A stretch of 64,000 nt of DNA from Allochromatium vinosum DSM 180 (GTDB taxonomy: Bacteria; Pseudomonadota; Gammaproteobacteria; Chromatiales; Chromatiaceae), in the NCBI RefSeq assembly GCF_000025485.1, contig NC_013851.1:363001-427000 (forward strand). The letters run 5' to 3'. The notes beneath the pieces are model-generated. The model ran no database searches. It was not told where the DNA came from and worked only from the letters and a program-made list of their open reading frames with translations. Positions 28,971 to 36,932 of the stretch are shown here, piece by piece. A program made the translations under genes and the position numbers. Each line of letters opens with the position of its first letter. Within the stretch, counting starts at the first letter, position 1.

Positions 28971-30827
28971 ATGTTGCGTTTTCGTCCAGTCCAGGCCCGA
29001 TGGTTCGAGACCTATCTGCCCCATGAACAGACGGTGCGCGGGATCGAAATCATCGCCCAGAGTGGTGTGGTCGAGCTCGAAACGGACCCACGCCTCTCCG
29101 AACCGATGGATACCCATCGGTTGCACTACTTCGTTCAACGCGCCCGCACGCTCATCGACAGCCATCGCGACGATCTGCCGGGCGGGCGGCATCGACCGAC
29201 CGCACTGCTCGGCAATCCGGTCCATCTCGCCAATCAGGCGCTGCACCGCATGCGCCTCTGGAGTGCCCGCGTCGACTTCCTCAAAGAGCAACTGGCCGAG
29301 CAGCAGGCGGAACGCAAGGAACTGCACCTGCTCGGCGAAGCCCTGTGGGCCATGCGTCGGGACGGTATCGAACTCCGGGAGCTGTTCTCGGAGACGCGCT
29401 TTTTGTGCAAATGCCTCTTCGTCTGTCCCAAGGCGTCCTGCCCGGAGGGTGATGAGGTCGCCGGCCAGACCGCCCTGATCGTGCGCGGCCCGCGCCATGA
29501 CTTCCTGTTCATGCTGGGGCTGCGGGATCAGCGCGCCGTCATCAGTCATCTGGTCGTGGAGCAGGGCTGTGAACAGGTTGGCGTCCCCTCCTGGCTGAGC
29601 GGCGATCCGGCGCAGCGGGTGCGGCAGATCCGCGACCATGCCTCCGAGCTGGAGCGCGAGATCACGCGACTGGAGGCCGAGCTGCGCGCACTGCGCCACG
29701 ACCCCGAGATCGCCGAGGCGCGCGCCAACCTGGAAACCCTGGCCTGGTATCTGGATACGGCTTCGCGCTATCTGGACGGTCTGGAACTGTGTCATGTGAC
29801 CGGCTGGACCACGGCCGATGATCCCGAAAGGCTCCAGCGCGAACTCTGGGAGTCAGGCATCGAAGCCGTGGTGCGTTATCCGGACCCGCCACCCATGACC
29901 GCGCCTCCAGTCACCACATTGCAGAGCGGTTGGGCGCAGCCTTTTCGACCGCTCCTGCTGCTCTGGGGCACGCCCGGCCGTCAGGAGATCGATCCCAGCG
30001 GCCTGCTGGCGCTGATCGTTCCCTTGCTCTTCGGTTACATGTTCCCCGACGTCGGTCATGGGCTGCTGCTGACCGGCTTCGCCGTGCTCTTCTGGCGGCG
30101 CTGGCCCGACATCCGCTTCCTGCTGCCGTGCGGGCTGGCCGCCATGGTCTTCGGACTGCTGTTCGGTGAGGTGTTCGGTTTTTCGGAGTGGCTGCCCGCG
30201 CTCTGGGTCAGGCCGTTCGACGATCCGCTGCTCATTCTGATCGTCCCGATGGTCTTCGGCGTCGGACTTCTGTTGCTCGGGCTGATCTTCTCCGGAGTCG
30301 AGGCCAAGTGGTCGGGAACGCTCGGTCACTGGCTGGCCGTCGAGGCGGCGGTGCTGGTGCTCTATCTGTCCCTGCTGGCGGCCCTGTTCGACACACGGGC
30401 GCTGCCGGTCGCCGGTCTGGCGCTCGTGCATTATGTCGTCGGGAGTCTGTGGAAGGGGCGCGGTCGGGGACTCTGGGTTCTGGCTAGTGCCGGCGGGCGG
30501 TTGCTGTTCAGCCTCTTCGAGCTGATGTTGAACACGATCTCGTTTGCGCGTGTCGGCGCTTTCGCCCTGGCGCACGCCGCCTTTTCGCACACCATCATGA
30601 CCCTGGCCGATGGCGTGGAGCAGCCTGTCGGATGGCTGCTGATCATCGTGCTCGGCAACTTTTTCGAGATCGTCATCGAGGGGCTGGTGGTCTTCGTACA
30701 GACCACGCGCCTGGTTCTGTTCGAGTTCTTCGGACATTTCCTGCAGGCCAAGGGCCGGCTGTTCCGGCCGGTGCCGAGGCCCGTCACCTCGGCCGAGACC
30801 GTGCGCCCGCCGCCTGGACACGGATGA
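28971..30827 (+). CDS. ntpI: V/A-type ATPase subunit I (a-subunit), isolated gene
   Basis: A 618-residue protein starting MLRFRPVQARWFETYLP, with AGGAGGG eight bases before the ATG. The N-terminal half (1-about 330) is hydrophilic with long helices (for example RQIRDHASELEREITRLEAEL, a stator-like coiled coil); the C-terminal half has about seven membrane segments. The segment NTISFARVGAFALAHAAFSH keeps the Arg that carries proton translocation in subunit a/I. The remaining V-ATPase subunits are absent: the next gene is convergent apbE and the previous is hppA. It could complement a complex encoded elsewhere or have been recruited for another role. Confidence 0.82.
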   Translation: MLRFRPVQARWFETYLPHEQTVRGIEIIAQSGVVELETDPRLSEPMDTHRLHYFVQRARTLIDSHRDDLPGGRHRPTALLGNPVHLANQALHRMRLWSARVDFLKEQLAEQQAERKELHLLGEALWAMRRDGIELRELFSETRFLCKCLFVCPKASCPEGDEVAGQTALIVRGPRHDFLFMLGLRDQRAVISHLVVEQGCEQVGVPSWLSGDPAQRVRQIRDHASELEREITRLEAELRALRHDPEIAEARANLETLAWYLDTASRYLDGLELCHVTGWTTADDPERLQRELWESGIEAVVRYPDPPPMTAPPVTTLQSGWAQPFRPLLLLWGTPGRQEIDPSGLLALIVPLLFGYMFPDVGHGLLLTGFAVLFWRRWPDIRFLLPCGLAAMVFGLLFGEVFGFSEWLPALWVRPFDDPLLILIVPMVFGVGLLLLGLIFSGVEAKWSGTLGHWLAVEAAVLVLYLSLLAALFDTRALPVAGLALVHYVVGSLWKGRGRGLWVLASAGGRLLFSLFELMLNTISFARVGAFALAHAAFSHTIMTLADGVEQPVGWLLIIVLGNFFEIVIEGLVVFVQTTRLVLFEFFGHFLQAKGRLFRPVPRPVTSAETVRPPPGHG

Positions 30828-30887
30828 AGCCGGCAGTCGTCGGGAACGCCTCTATCCTTGGCGCTGTGCAGACGAGCGGGATGGATT

Positions 30888-31961
30888 TCAGCGTTCGGTG
30901 TTGGTCAGCGCGGCTGAAGAAGCTTGCACCGCCGTGTCCAGATACGTTTGTAGTGCAGGTGAGGCGATGCCCCGGAAGTCCTCGCTCTCACGCACGATGA
31001 AATAGGCCGCGATTCCCTGCACTTCGGCGAGTGCCGGGCCGCGTTCCTCGCCCAGTACCATGAGCGCGGTGGCCAGTCCATCGACGACCATGCCGACATC
31101 GCCGATCACCGTGACCGATCCGAGCTGGCGGTCGACCGGGGTGCCGGTCATGGGGTCGATCTCGTGCGAGTAGCGCTTGCCGTCCTTCTCGAAGAAGTTG
31201 CGATAGTCGCCCGAGGTCGAGAGTGCATGACCCGAGACCGGAATCACCCGATGCACGGCGCGTCGATCGGGCAGCGGCTGTTCGATGGCGATGCCCCAGG
31301 GCTGGTCCTTGGCATTGAGTCCCTTGGCGCGGATGGCTCCGGCGATGGCAACCATGTAGTCGCTGACGCCGCGCGACTCCAGCCAGTCGACGAGCCGGTC
31401 GGCGCCATAGCCCTCGCCGAGTGACGAGAGATCGATGTAGAGATCGCCCCGCGCCTTGCGCACGGCAGGCGGCGAGTCGCGCAGTTCGAGCTTTTGATAA
31501 CCGACCCGCTCGCGCGCAGCCTGGATCTCGGTCTCGGTGGGCAGCCGGTCGGGGCGGCGCTCGGGGCCGAAGCCCCAGAGGTTGACCAGCGGGCCGATGG
31601 TCACGTCATAGGCTCCATTGGTCAGTTCAGCGATACGCTGACCTTCGGCGATGACGGTGAGCAGATTCTCGGAGACGGGAATCCAGTCGGTGCTTGGATT
31701 GGCGTTGAGGCGCGACAGCTCCGAGTTCGGATCATAGGTCGAGATCTCCGCGATGACGGCGTCGAGTACCTGGATCAGTTCCGGTTCGAGGGTCTCGGCG
31801 CTCAATCCTTCGGGCGGACGGGCGATCTTGACCGAGTAATAGGTGCCCATGGTCGGGCCGGACAGCTCGATCATGGGGTCGGTGCGTTCGGTACAGCCGC
31901 TCAGGGCGAGCAGCGCGATGAGCAGCAGCGCGAGGACAGGGCGCCAGTGTGAATCGATCAT
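30888..31961 (-). CDS. apbE: FAD:protein FMN transferase (ApbE), lipoprotein
   Basis: About 357 residues with start at MIDSHWRPVLALLL, giving a lipoprotein signal peptide ending at LSGC; an ATG 18 codons upstream (32015) lies 3 bp after the echF stop and is also possible. ApbE landmarks include GTYYSVKI, the YDPNSELSRLN segment, DLSSLGEGYGADRLVDWL and HEIDPMTGTPVD. ApbE attaches FMN to Thr/Ser of membrane redox subunits such as those of Rnf and Nqr, in the periplasm. It is last in the ech gene series, hinting at a flavinylated partner, but no target motif is evident in the Ech subunits. Confidence 0.9.
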   Translation of the reverse strand: MIDSHWRPVLALLLIALLALSGCTERTDPMIELSGPTMGTYYSVKIARPPEGLSAETLEPELIQVLDAVIAEISTYDPNSELSRLNANPSTDWIPVSENLLTVIAEGQRIAELTNGAYDVTIGPLVNLWGFGPERRPDRLPTETEIQAARERVGYQKLELRDSPPAVRKARGDLYIDLSSLGEGYGADRLVDWLESRGVSDYMVAIAGAIRAKGLNAKDQPWGIAIEQPLPDRRAVHRVIPVSGHALSTSGDYRNFFEKDGKRYSHEIDPMTGTPVDRQLGSVTVIGDVGMVVDGLATALMVLGEERGPALAEVQGIAAYFIVRESEDFRGIASPALQTYLDTAVQASSAALTNTER

Positions 31962-32018
31962 GGGGAGTGCGTTCTCGGTCAGAATGTCGGCATCAAAAGT
32001 CGTTCTGTGGTCCATCCG

Positions 32019-32438
32019 TCACTCGCGTGCGCGCCGTTCGTCTTCCGGTGGCGCCACAGTCACCGTCTCGCGCGCAGGCGGCGGGGTGTGCTCCTGACGG
32101 AACGTCAGCACCTCCTTGGCGCGCATGGGCGGGCAGGGCAGCGGGCTGAGGGTGATACAGCCCTCGCGGCAGTCCTCGACACAGATGCTGCACAGGATGC
32201 AGCGGCTGTGGTCGATGGCCCAGGTCTTGTCCAGCTTGCTGACCTGGATGGCCTGCGTCGGGCACTTGTGGGCGCAGATAGTGCAGAAGTTACAGGTGTC
32301 GATCCTGAATTCGATATGACCGCGCGTGCGGGCATAGGGCGTGCGGCGTTCGGCCGGATAGAGGCGCGTGGCCGGTTTGGCGAGCGCACTGCGCGTCACC
32401 AGGGATGAGATGGGCTGGATCGACCAGGACCAGGACAT
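32019..32438 (-). CDS. echF: Ech-type hydrogenase ferredoxin subunit (NuoI-like)
   Basis: A 139-residue protein with two [4Fe-4S] motifs, CNFCTICAHKCP and CILCSICVEDCREGC, spaced as in EchF/NuoI/CooX. It passes electrons between an external donor such as ferredoxin and the small subunit of the hydrogenase on the cytoplasmic face of the membrane. I start at ATG 32438 (MSWSWSIQP) because GAGAGG lies 8 bases before it; a GTG at 32447 overlapping the echE stop is the alternative. The Pro- and charge-rich C-terminal tail (from about residue 110) is longer than the Fe-S fold needs. Confidence 0.9.
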   Translation of the reverse strand: MSWSWSIQPISSLVTRSALAKPATRLYPAERRTPYARTRGHIEFRIDTCNFCTICAHKCPTQAIQVSKLDKTWAIDHSRCILCSICVEDCREGCITLSPLPCPPMRAKEVLTFRQEHTPPPARETVTVAPPEDERRARE

Positions 32439-32443
32439 GCGGA

Positions 32444-33526
32444 TCACCTCTCGTTGCAGCTCACACAGGGGTCGATGGTCAGTACGATGACCGGCACGTC
32501 GGCCAGCTCACAGCCCTTGAGCATGTGGATCAGCGGCGCGATGTTGGCGAAGGTCGGGGTGCGCACCCGGAAGCGGTCCAGGTTCTTTTTGCCGCTGGCG
32601 CTGATGTAGTAGCAGACCTCGCCGCGCGGCTGTTCGAGCCGGAACATCGCCTCGCCCTTGGGTCGCTTGCCCTTGACTGAGATTTCGATCTCGCCGGTCG
32701 GCATCCGGTCGAGACACTGGGTGATGAGATCGAACGACTGATCGACCTCGCGCACCCGCACCAGACAGCGTGCATAGCAGTCGCCATCCTGCTCGACGAT
32801 CGGCTCCCAGTCCAGCTCGCCATAGGCGGCATAGCCGAGTCGGCGTGTGTCGTGCGCTACGCCGCTGGCGCGCAGCACCGGACCCACGGCGCCGAGCGCG
32901 TGCGCATCCGCCGCGCTCAGGAGTCCGACCCCGACGGTGCGCTGCCTGACTGTCGGATCGTCGCGGAAGATGGTCGCGATCTCGTCGAAGGCGGCGCGAA
33001 TCTCGCCGATCCGCCGCCGCACGCCGCGCAAGGTCTCGTCGTCGACGTCCTTGCGAATCCCGCCGACCTTGCATACGCCGAAGATGACCCGTCCGCCGGT
33101 GGTCTCCTCGATGATGTCGACCATCATCTCGCGGATGCGCCAACTGTGCTGGAACAGGCTCTCGTAGCCGAGTGCGTCGGCGGCCAGACCCAGCCACAGC
33201 ACATGGCTCTGGATACGCGAGATCTCGGCCCAGACCGTGCGCAGATAGGCCGCGCGCGGCGGGATCTCCACGCCCATCAGTTGCTCGATGCCCTGGCAGT
33301 AGCCCTGACCGTGGATGAAGCTACAGATGCCGCAGATGCGCTCGGCGACATTGGCCATTTCGATGAAGTCGTAGCGCTCGGCGAGCAGTTCGAGACCGCG
33401 ATGCACATAGCCGATCGAGGGCAGGGCGCGCACGACGCGCTCGTCGTCGAGTTCCAGATCCAGATGGATCGGTTCGGGCAGCACCGGATGCTGGGGGCCG
33501 AAGGGGACGATGGTGGTGTTGGACAT
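32444..33526 (-). CDS. echE: Group 4 [NiFe]-hydrogenase large subunit (EchE/CooH-like)
   Basis: A 360-residue protein related to complex I NuoD but with all four Ni ligands: Cys65 and Cys68 in ERICGICSFIHG and Cys354 and Cys357 in the terminal DPCVSCNER. This separates it from true NuoD and identifies a catalytic [NiFe] subunit. The chain ends three residues after the last Cys, so there is no C-terminal extension to be removed by a maturation protease, as known for EchE and CooH. It would reduce protons or oxidise H2 coupled to ion movement. Its start is 3 bp after the echD stop. Confidence 0.93.
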   Translation of the reverse strand: MSNTTIVPFGPQHPVLPEPIHLDLELDDERVVRALPSIGYVHRGLELLAERYDFIEMANVAERICGICSFIHGQGYCQGIEQLMGVEIPPRAAYLRTVWAEISRIQSHVLWLGLAADALGYESLFQHSWRIREMMVDIIEETTGGRVIFGVCKVGGIRKDVDDETLRGVRRRIGEIRAAFDEIATIFRDDPTVRQRTVGVGLLSAADAHALGAVGPVLRASGVAHDTRRLGYAAYGELDWEPIVEQDGDCYARCLVRVREVDQSFDLITQCLDRMPTGEIEISVKGKRPKGEAMFRLEQPRGEVCYYISASGKKNLDRFRVRTPTFANIAPLIHMLKGCELADVPVIVLTIDPCVSCNER

Positions 33527-33529
33527 GGC

Positions 33530-33934
33530 TCAGGTCTCCGGGGCGGACTTGGCTGCCGGCTTCGCGGGCTCCTTCTTGATCGTCACCGCGCCCGAGAAGG
33601 GGAGCTTGGTCTTGGTGCGCAGGAAGTTGCCGCCATAGTCGACCGTCAGTCCCGGAAAACTCAGGCCGAACAGATCCTTCAGTTCGTTCTCGTAGGTGAA
33701 GGCGGCTGGGAAGATGGCGCTCAGGCTCGGCAGTTCGGGTAGCGGGTCGCGCGGGAGCTGAACCCGGTAGTGGGTGCAGCGGTAGTCCTGCTCATAGCTG
33801 ATCAGGATCTCGAAGTGATCGGCGCGCGCGGTGCCGGTCATCTGCACCAGCCGGAAGCCGTCGCGCTGATGCTGCTCGGCGGTCGGCACCCATTGGTCGG
33901 GTGTCAGTTCGTTGAATGGTTCGCCCAGGCTCAT
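33530..33934 (-). CDS. echD: Ech-type hydrogenase NuoC-like subunit
   Basis: A 134-residue protein corresponding to the 30-kDa subunit of complex I. The conserved stretch TYENELKDLFGLSFPGLTVDYGGNFLR is the family hallmark. The last 20 residues are Lys/Ala/Pro-rich (IKKEPAKPAAKSAPET) and look unstructured. It links the small and large subunits in the peripheral arm. Start and stop are tightly coupled to its neighbours: ATGA overlap with echC, 3 bp before echE. Confidence 0.88.
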   Translation of the reverse strand: MSLGEPFNELTPDQWVPTAEQHQRDGFRLVQMTGTARADHFEILISYEQDYRCTHYRVQLPRDPLPELPSLSAIFPAAFTYENELKDLFGLSFPGLTVDYGGNFLRTKTKLPFSGAVTIKKEPAKPAAKSAPET

Positions 33935-34395
33935 CGCGCTTCAAGCTCCTGACTGACGATCTTACGTTGACGTTTACGCGCTTTGGCGCGCTGCTCCAGG
34001 ATATCGAGCGCCTGGACGATGCCGTCGATGATGCTCTCGGGACGCGCTGCGCAGCCGGGGACATAGACATCGACCGGAAGCACCTGATCGATGCCGCCAT
34101 AGACGTTGTAGGCGTCGCGGAAGATGCCGCCGCTCAGGGCGCAGGCGCCGATGGCGACCACGACCTTGGGGTCGGGCATCTGGGCGTAGAGGTTCTCGAC
34201 CACCTTGCGCGATTCCTCGTTGACCGAGCCGGTCACGAGGAAGATATCGGCGTGCTTGGGATTGCCGGTGTTGACGATGCCGAAGCGTTCGACGTCATAG
34301 GTCGGCGTCAGACAGGCCAGCAGCTCGATGTCGCAGCCATTGCAGCTCGTGGCCGCGTAATGGAGCACCCAGGGGGATTTCTTCAGGAAGCTCAT
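33931..34395 (-). CDS. echC: Group 4 [NiFe]-hydrogenase small subunit (EchC, NuoB-like)
   Basis: A 154-residue protein with the four ligands of the proximal [4Fe-4S] cluster: Cys18 and Cys21 (TSCNGCD), the Cys of IGACALSGG and that of VPGCAARPE. It transfers electrons between EchF and the NiFe site. In ech operons echC directly follows echB; here about 2.7 kb of foreign DNA lies upstream, the nearest element being the stop codon of a recombinase remnant only 22 bp away. The gene itself is intact. Expression of echCDEF now depends on read-through or a new promoter in the insert. Confidence 0.92.
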   Translation of the reverse strand: MSFLKKSPWVLHYAATSCNGCDIELLACLTPTYDVERFGIVNTGNPKHADIFLVTGSVNEESRKVVENLYAQMPDPKVVVAIGACALSGGIFRDAYNVYGGIDQVLPVDVYVPGCAARPESIIDGIVQALDILEQRAKARKRQRKIVSQELEAR

Positions 34396-34417
34396 GGATT
34401 CCGGCTCTTGGGGTGAG

Positions 34418-34522
34418 TCACAGGGGCTGGAGTGTAAGCGTACTCTTGGCTGCCTTCACCGTCACGCTCGGTATCGTGTGAGTGTAGGTCATCGTCGTGC
34501 GAACATCGCTGTGGCCCATCGC
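34418..34522 (-). pseudogene. Tyrosine recombinase (integron-integrase-like) C-terminal remnant
   Basis: On the minus strand 34 codons read A-MGHSDVRTTMTYTHTIPSV and continue VKAAKSTLTLQPL before a TGA. GHSDVRTTMxYTH is the C-terminal box of tyrosine recombinases, carrying the second conserved His and the nucleophilic Tyr; the exact wording is close to integron integrases. Everything upstream of this box is missing and replaced by IS3 sequence. It is therefore a broken gene. Confidence 0.65.
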
Positions 34523-34612
34523 AAGCGTCTACACTCCGCCCTTGGTTACAACTCCCCGGTCCAGTTTCTCAAAGACTGGATCAAGACTCAGCAGGACGAA
34601 AAGCAGATGGCA
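34523..34612 (+). pseudogene. IS3-family transposase C-terminal remnant
   Basis: Thirty codons read KRLHSALGYNSPVQFLKDW followed by IKTQQDEKQMA, the C-terminal end of an IS3-family OrfB (RLHSALGYxSPxxF box). No upstream DDE domain is present and the frame runs on past the usual end, so only the 3' tip of the element remains. It abuts the recombinase remnant at 34522/34523, suggesting that the IS insertion or a deletion destroyed the recombinase gene. Confidence 0.7.
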
Positions 34613-34673
34613 TCAGACCGTTCCCTTATAAGGCGAGAAACCGAGGGGGGCTTACTGCGGGATAATATGTGTT

Positions 34674-35180
34674 TTGCGAATGTTATCCTGCGGAGATATC
34701 AGTGTCCACGGCTGTATTGTCAAGGCTTCGTTTCGTGTGATAGGGTTTGGCCGGGAACCATACAAATTCTGGTACTGGTTAGGCATCAACGGAGATGAGG
34801 ACGCAGCAATAATGTGGTTTGAGGTATTGCCTGAGAATTGTCCCCCAAATAAGTCAGTAAATCCAAACGGTGAGACTTACTATCGATTGGCGGAAAGTCC
34901 GGAAATTAAATGCAGCGATTTTTGGTCACATCGAAAGCTATGGCCCAAAAAGCTGTTTAAAGTTCCTGAGTGTAGAGCATGTTCAGTATCGGTTTTTTCA
35001 GAAATTGATGCATGCACTGATCTCCGAAAACTTAAAATTCATCAGGGCAAGCCCGTGGTAGCTATAATTCTAAATAATGATTCGGGTAAGGTTCAACAAA
35101 CTGGCAATAATATTTTTCATTATTCTTGGTGGCGTGCTCTAAATTTTGATCCCCTGCTGTCATCAAGGTTGGTGAAATAA
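34674..35180 (+). CDS. Unknown protein, first gene of a two-gene cassette
   Basis: Up to 168 residues; the true start is unclear (TTG 34674, ATG 34680 or GTG 34737) and no good ribosome site marks any of them. I do not recognise the family. The N-terminal third looks beta-rich (KASFRVIGF, KFWYWLGINGDEDAAIMWFEV); there is a Cys pair in VPECRACSVSV and many aromatic residues. There is no signal peptide or membrane segment. Codon use is AT-rich, unlike the ech genes. Its TAA overlaps the ATG of the next gene by one base (TAATG), so the two products are probably made together and may interact. Confidence 0.6.
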   Translation: MRMLSCGDISVHGCIVKASFRVIGFGREPYKFWYWLGINGDEDAAIMWFEVLPENCPPNKSVNPNGETYYRLAESPEIKCSDFWSHRKLWPKKLFKVPECRACSVSVFSEIDACTDLRKLKIHQGKPVVAIILNNDSGKVQQTGNNIFHYSWWRALNFDPLLSSRLVK

Positions 35181-36328
35181 TGGGTGTTGCTATGAATCTT
35201 CTAACTCCTAGATTAAATCTCCTGTTTTATGATTATCCGCAAGTATTTACGGCGAAAGATAAGGTAGATTGTTATTATGTTTGCATGGTAGTTGAAGAAT
35301 TAGAAAGCGGGCCGTTATATTTGGCATTGCAAATATCTAATAAAAGACTTCGGGGTTTGCTTTCTGGTGCGCTGGACTTAAGGGCCATTTATCAGTTCCC
35401 TGAGATAAGCTTGTTTAGATTGGCTGAATTCCAAGAAGACGGGGAAACGCTCGCATTTACAGGTGCCGCCTATGACATGTGTCCTGTCGAATACTTGCCG
35501 GATGAGGGACTCTATTTTGATGGGGATGAAATTGCGGGCGAAGCGCTAGAGCATAATAGCCCTGTTTCGCATATTGGACTATCTGTAAAAGAAGCAGAAA
35601 AGAATGCCCAAATTGGTATCGCTAAATTATCAGAATTTTTGGCTTTATATCAGAATGTGTTAAAACACCTGGCGCGGATAGCTGCAAAAGAAATAAAGTG
35701 TAAAATAAACAGAAAAGAAACGCCTTTTAATGTTGATGTGTATGGTTTCTCGCACGGTTCATTCACTGTGCATGTGAAAAGTTCATATCAATGTGATTTG
35801 TTTGGAGATAACGCTCTCCTTGCTGCGGCATATTCAAAATTGAATGGCTTTATAGAGCTCGCCGAATCACCGGAGTCAGCAGTCATCGAGTTGCAAAAAA
35901 TAAAGGGGCACGCGGCAAATAGTATTATAAAGCTTGTCGAGTTTGTCGACTCGCAGTGCTGTCCTTTAACTCACTCATGGGCCTCGCCGTCTACTGGGCG
36001 CTCTGAAAAAAGGGATCTGTCAGTTAGTTCGGCAAAGGCATTGGCTGAATTGTGTAGGCAGCGCAATGACCTATTTGATGAGGAGATAGTTTTGGAAGGA
36101 TCGATTGTGCGAGCCAATGAAGAAGCTAATACCTGGAAGATGACTAACCTCAGGGATGGGAAAAGATATTCCGGTGAAGTAGATCCTGACTCTGGCTTGT
36201 CAATGACTGGGGTAATAATTGGCAAGGAAATATACCGCTTTTATTGCCGGGAACGAGTTGAAGTGGTTTTGGGTACCGGGCAGGAAGTTACTAGGCTGCG
36301 AGTTTATAAAATAGAAAAAAATGTATAA
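35180..36328 (+). CDS. Unknown protein, second gene of a two-gene cassette (possibly DUF6575-like)
   Basis: A 382-residue soluble protein. The first 110 residues (LLFYDYPQVFTAKDKVDCYY, LQISNKRLRGLLSGALDLR) recall, from memory, a family of uncharacterised proteins listed as DUF6575; I hold this loosely. A helical middle (about 125-290) and a short beta-rich C-terminal part follow, the latter containing MTNLRDGKRYSGEVD, GVIIGKEIYRFYCRERVEV and RLRVYKIEK. No catalytic motif, signal peptide or membrane segment is seen. An internal ATG at residue 5 (35192) is an alternative start. The stop codon TAA is embedded in TATAACAA, the start of a candidate attC, as is common for integron cassettes. Confidence 0.75.
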   Translation: MGVAMNLLTPRLNLLFYDYPQVFTAKDKVDCYYVCMVVEELESGPLYLALQISNKRLRGLLSGALDLRAIYQFPEISLFRLAEFQEDGETLAFTGAAYDMCPVEYLPDEGLYFDGDEIAGEALEHNSPVSHIGLSVKEAEKNAQIGIAKLSEFLALYQNVLKHLARIAAKEIKCKINRKETPFNVDVYGFSHGSFTVHVKSSYQCDLFGDNALLAAAYSKLNGFIELAESPESAVIELQKIKGHAANSIIKLVEFVDSQCCPLTHSWASPSTGRSEKRDLSVSSAKALAELCRQRNDLFDEEIVLEGSIVRANEEANTWKMTNLRDGKRYSGEVDPDSGLSMTGVIIGKEIYRFYCRERVEVVLGTGQEVTRLRVYKIEKNV

Positions 36329-36392
36329 CAAATTCATAAGATCGAGCCGCAAAACTACGCTGCGCTCCCTCTTCTGTGTCCGGTGATAGCTG
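36322..36392 (+). repeat. Candidate degenerate attC after the unknown gene pair
   Basis: Begins with TATAACAAATTC, whose TAA is the stop codon of the preceding gene. AAGATCGAGCCGCA (36338-36351) can pair with TGCGCTCCCTCTT (36361-36373) with a few unpaired bases, as in attC folded on one strand. The right-hand GTT-type core is not convincing (GGTGATAG). Position exactly between two cassettes supports the idea more than the sequence does. Confidence 0.3.
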
Positions 36393-36403
36393 GCTTTATG
36401 CGC

Positions 36404-36664
36404 TCAATAGGAATAGTGGTAACGGAGCTGAGCTATGAAAATCGAGTCTTCCACCACCTTGTAAACGATGCGGTGCTCGTCGTTTATACGTCGAGACCAA
36501 TAGCCGGACAAACCATGTTTCAAGGCTTCGGGTTTACCAATCCCTTCGAAAGGGGTGCGCTTTATATCTTTGATCAACGCATTGATGCGCTTGATTACAG
36601 TTTTATCGGTATTTTGCCAATACAGGTAATCATCCCAAGCGTTGCTGGAGAAGGTGAGCTTCAT
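36404..36664 (-). CDS. yoeB: YoeB-type mRNA interferase toxin
   Basis: An 86-residue RelE-fold toxin. The catalytic residues of E. coli YoeB are found at the same positions: Glu46, Arg65, His83 and Tyr84, within KPEALKHGLSGYWSRRI and LRYHYSY. It cleaves mRNA at the ribosomal A site when freed from YefM. The gene follows yefM with a 4-nt ATGA overlap. Sequence and length suggest that it is functional. Within an integron array, such modules act to stabilise cassettes. Confidence 0.93.
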   Translation of the reverse strand: MKLTFSSNAWDDYLYWQNTDKTVIKRINALIKDIKRTPFEGIGKPEALKHGLSGYWSRRINDEHRIVYKVVEDSIFIAQLRYHYSY

Positions 36665-36912
36665 TCTGCAATGGCCCGCACGGTCCCTTTGCCCGATTCG
36701 AGTTCAGCTATCGATTCGAGTAAACGCCGCGCGTTCGCGGGGGATCGCAGCAAATACGCGGTCTCCTCCATCGCTTGGTAGTCTTCGAGGGAGATCATGA
36801 CCACAGGCGATTCGCTTTTTCGGGTAATGATCACAGGTGCGTGGTCGTCGCAAACTTTTTCCATCGTTTTCGCTAAGTTAGCGCGAGCGGCGGTGTAGCT
36901 GATGGCGTCCAT
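36661..36912 (-). CDS. yefM: YefM-type antitoxin
   Basis: An 83-residue antitoxin starting MDAISYTAARANLAKTMEKV, preceded by GGAGCC. The Phd/YefM fold is clear from YTAARANLA, DDHAPVIITRKSESPVVMISLEDYQAMEETAYLL and the acidic C-terminal toxin-binding helix. It neutralises YoeB and represses the operon from the TGTACA sites directly upstream (36933-36950). In-frame codons upstream to 36966 overlap those operator sites and are not used. Confidence 0.93.
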   Translation of the reverse strand: MDAISYTAARANLAKTMEKVCDDHAPVIITRKSESPVVMISLEDYQAMEETAYLLRSPANARRLLESIAELESGKGTVRAIAE

Positions 36913-36932
36913 AGTGGCTCCGACTGGAAGCA

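Noticed and set aside
34394-34798. 134-codon plus-strand frame at the echC side of the insertion
   Set aside because: It starts in echC upstream sequence, passes through the reverse complement of the recombinase remnant and then reads the IS3 tail, so it is a chimeric frame and not a gene.
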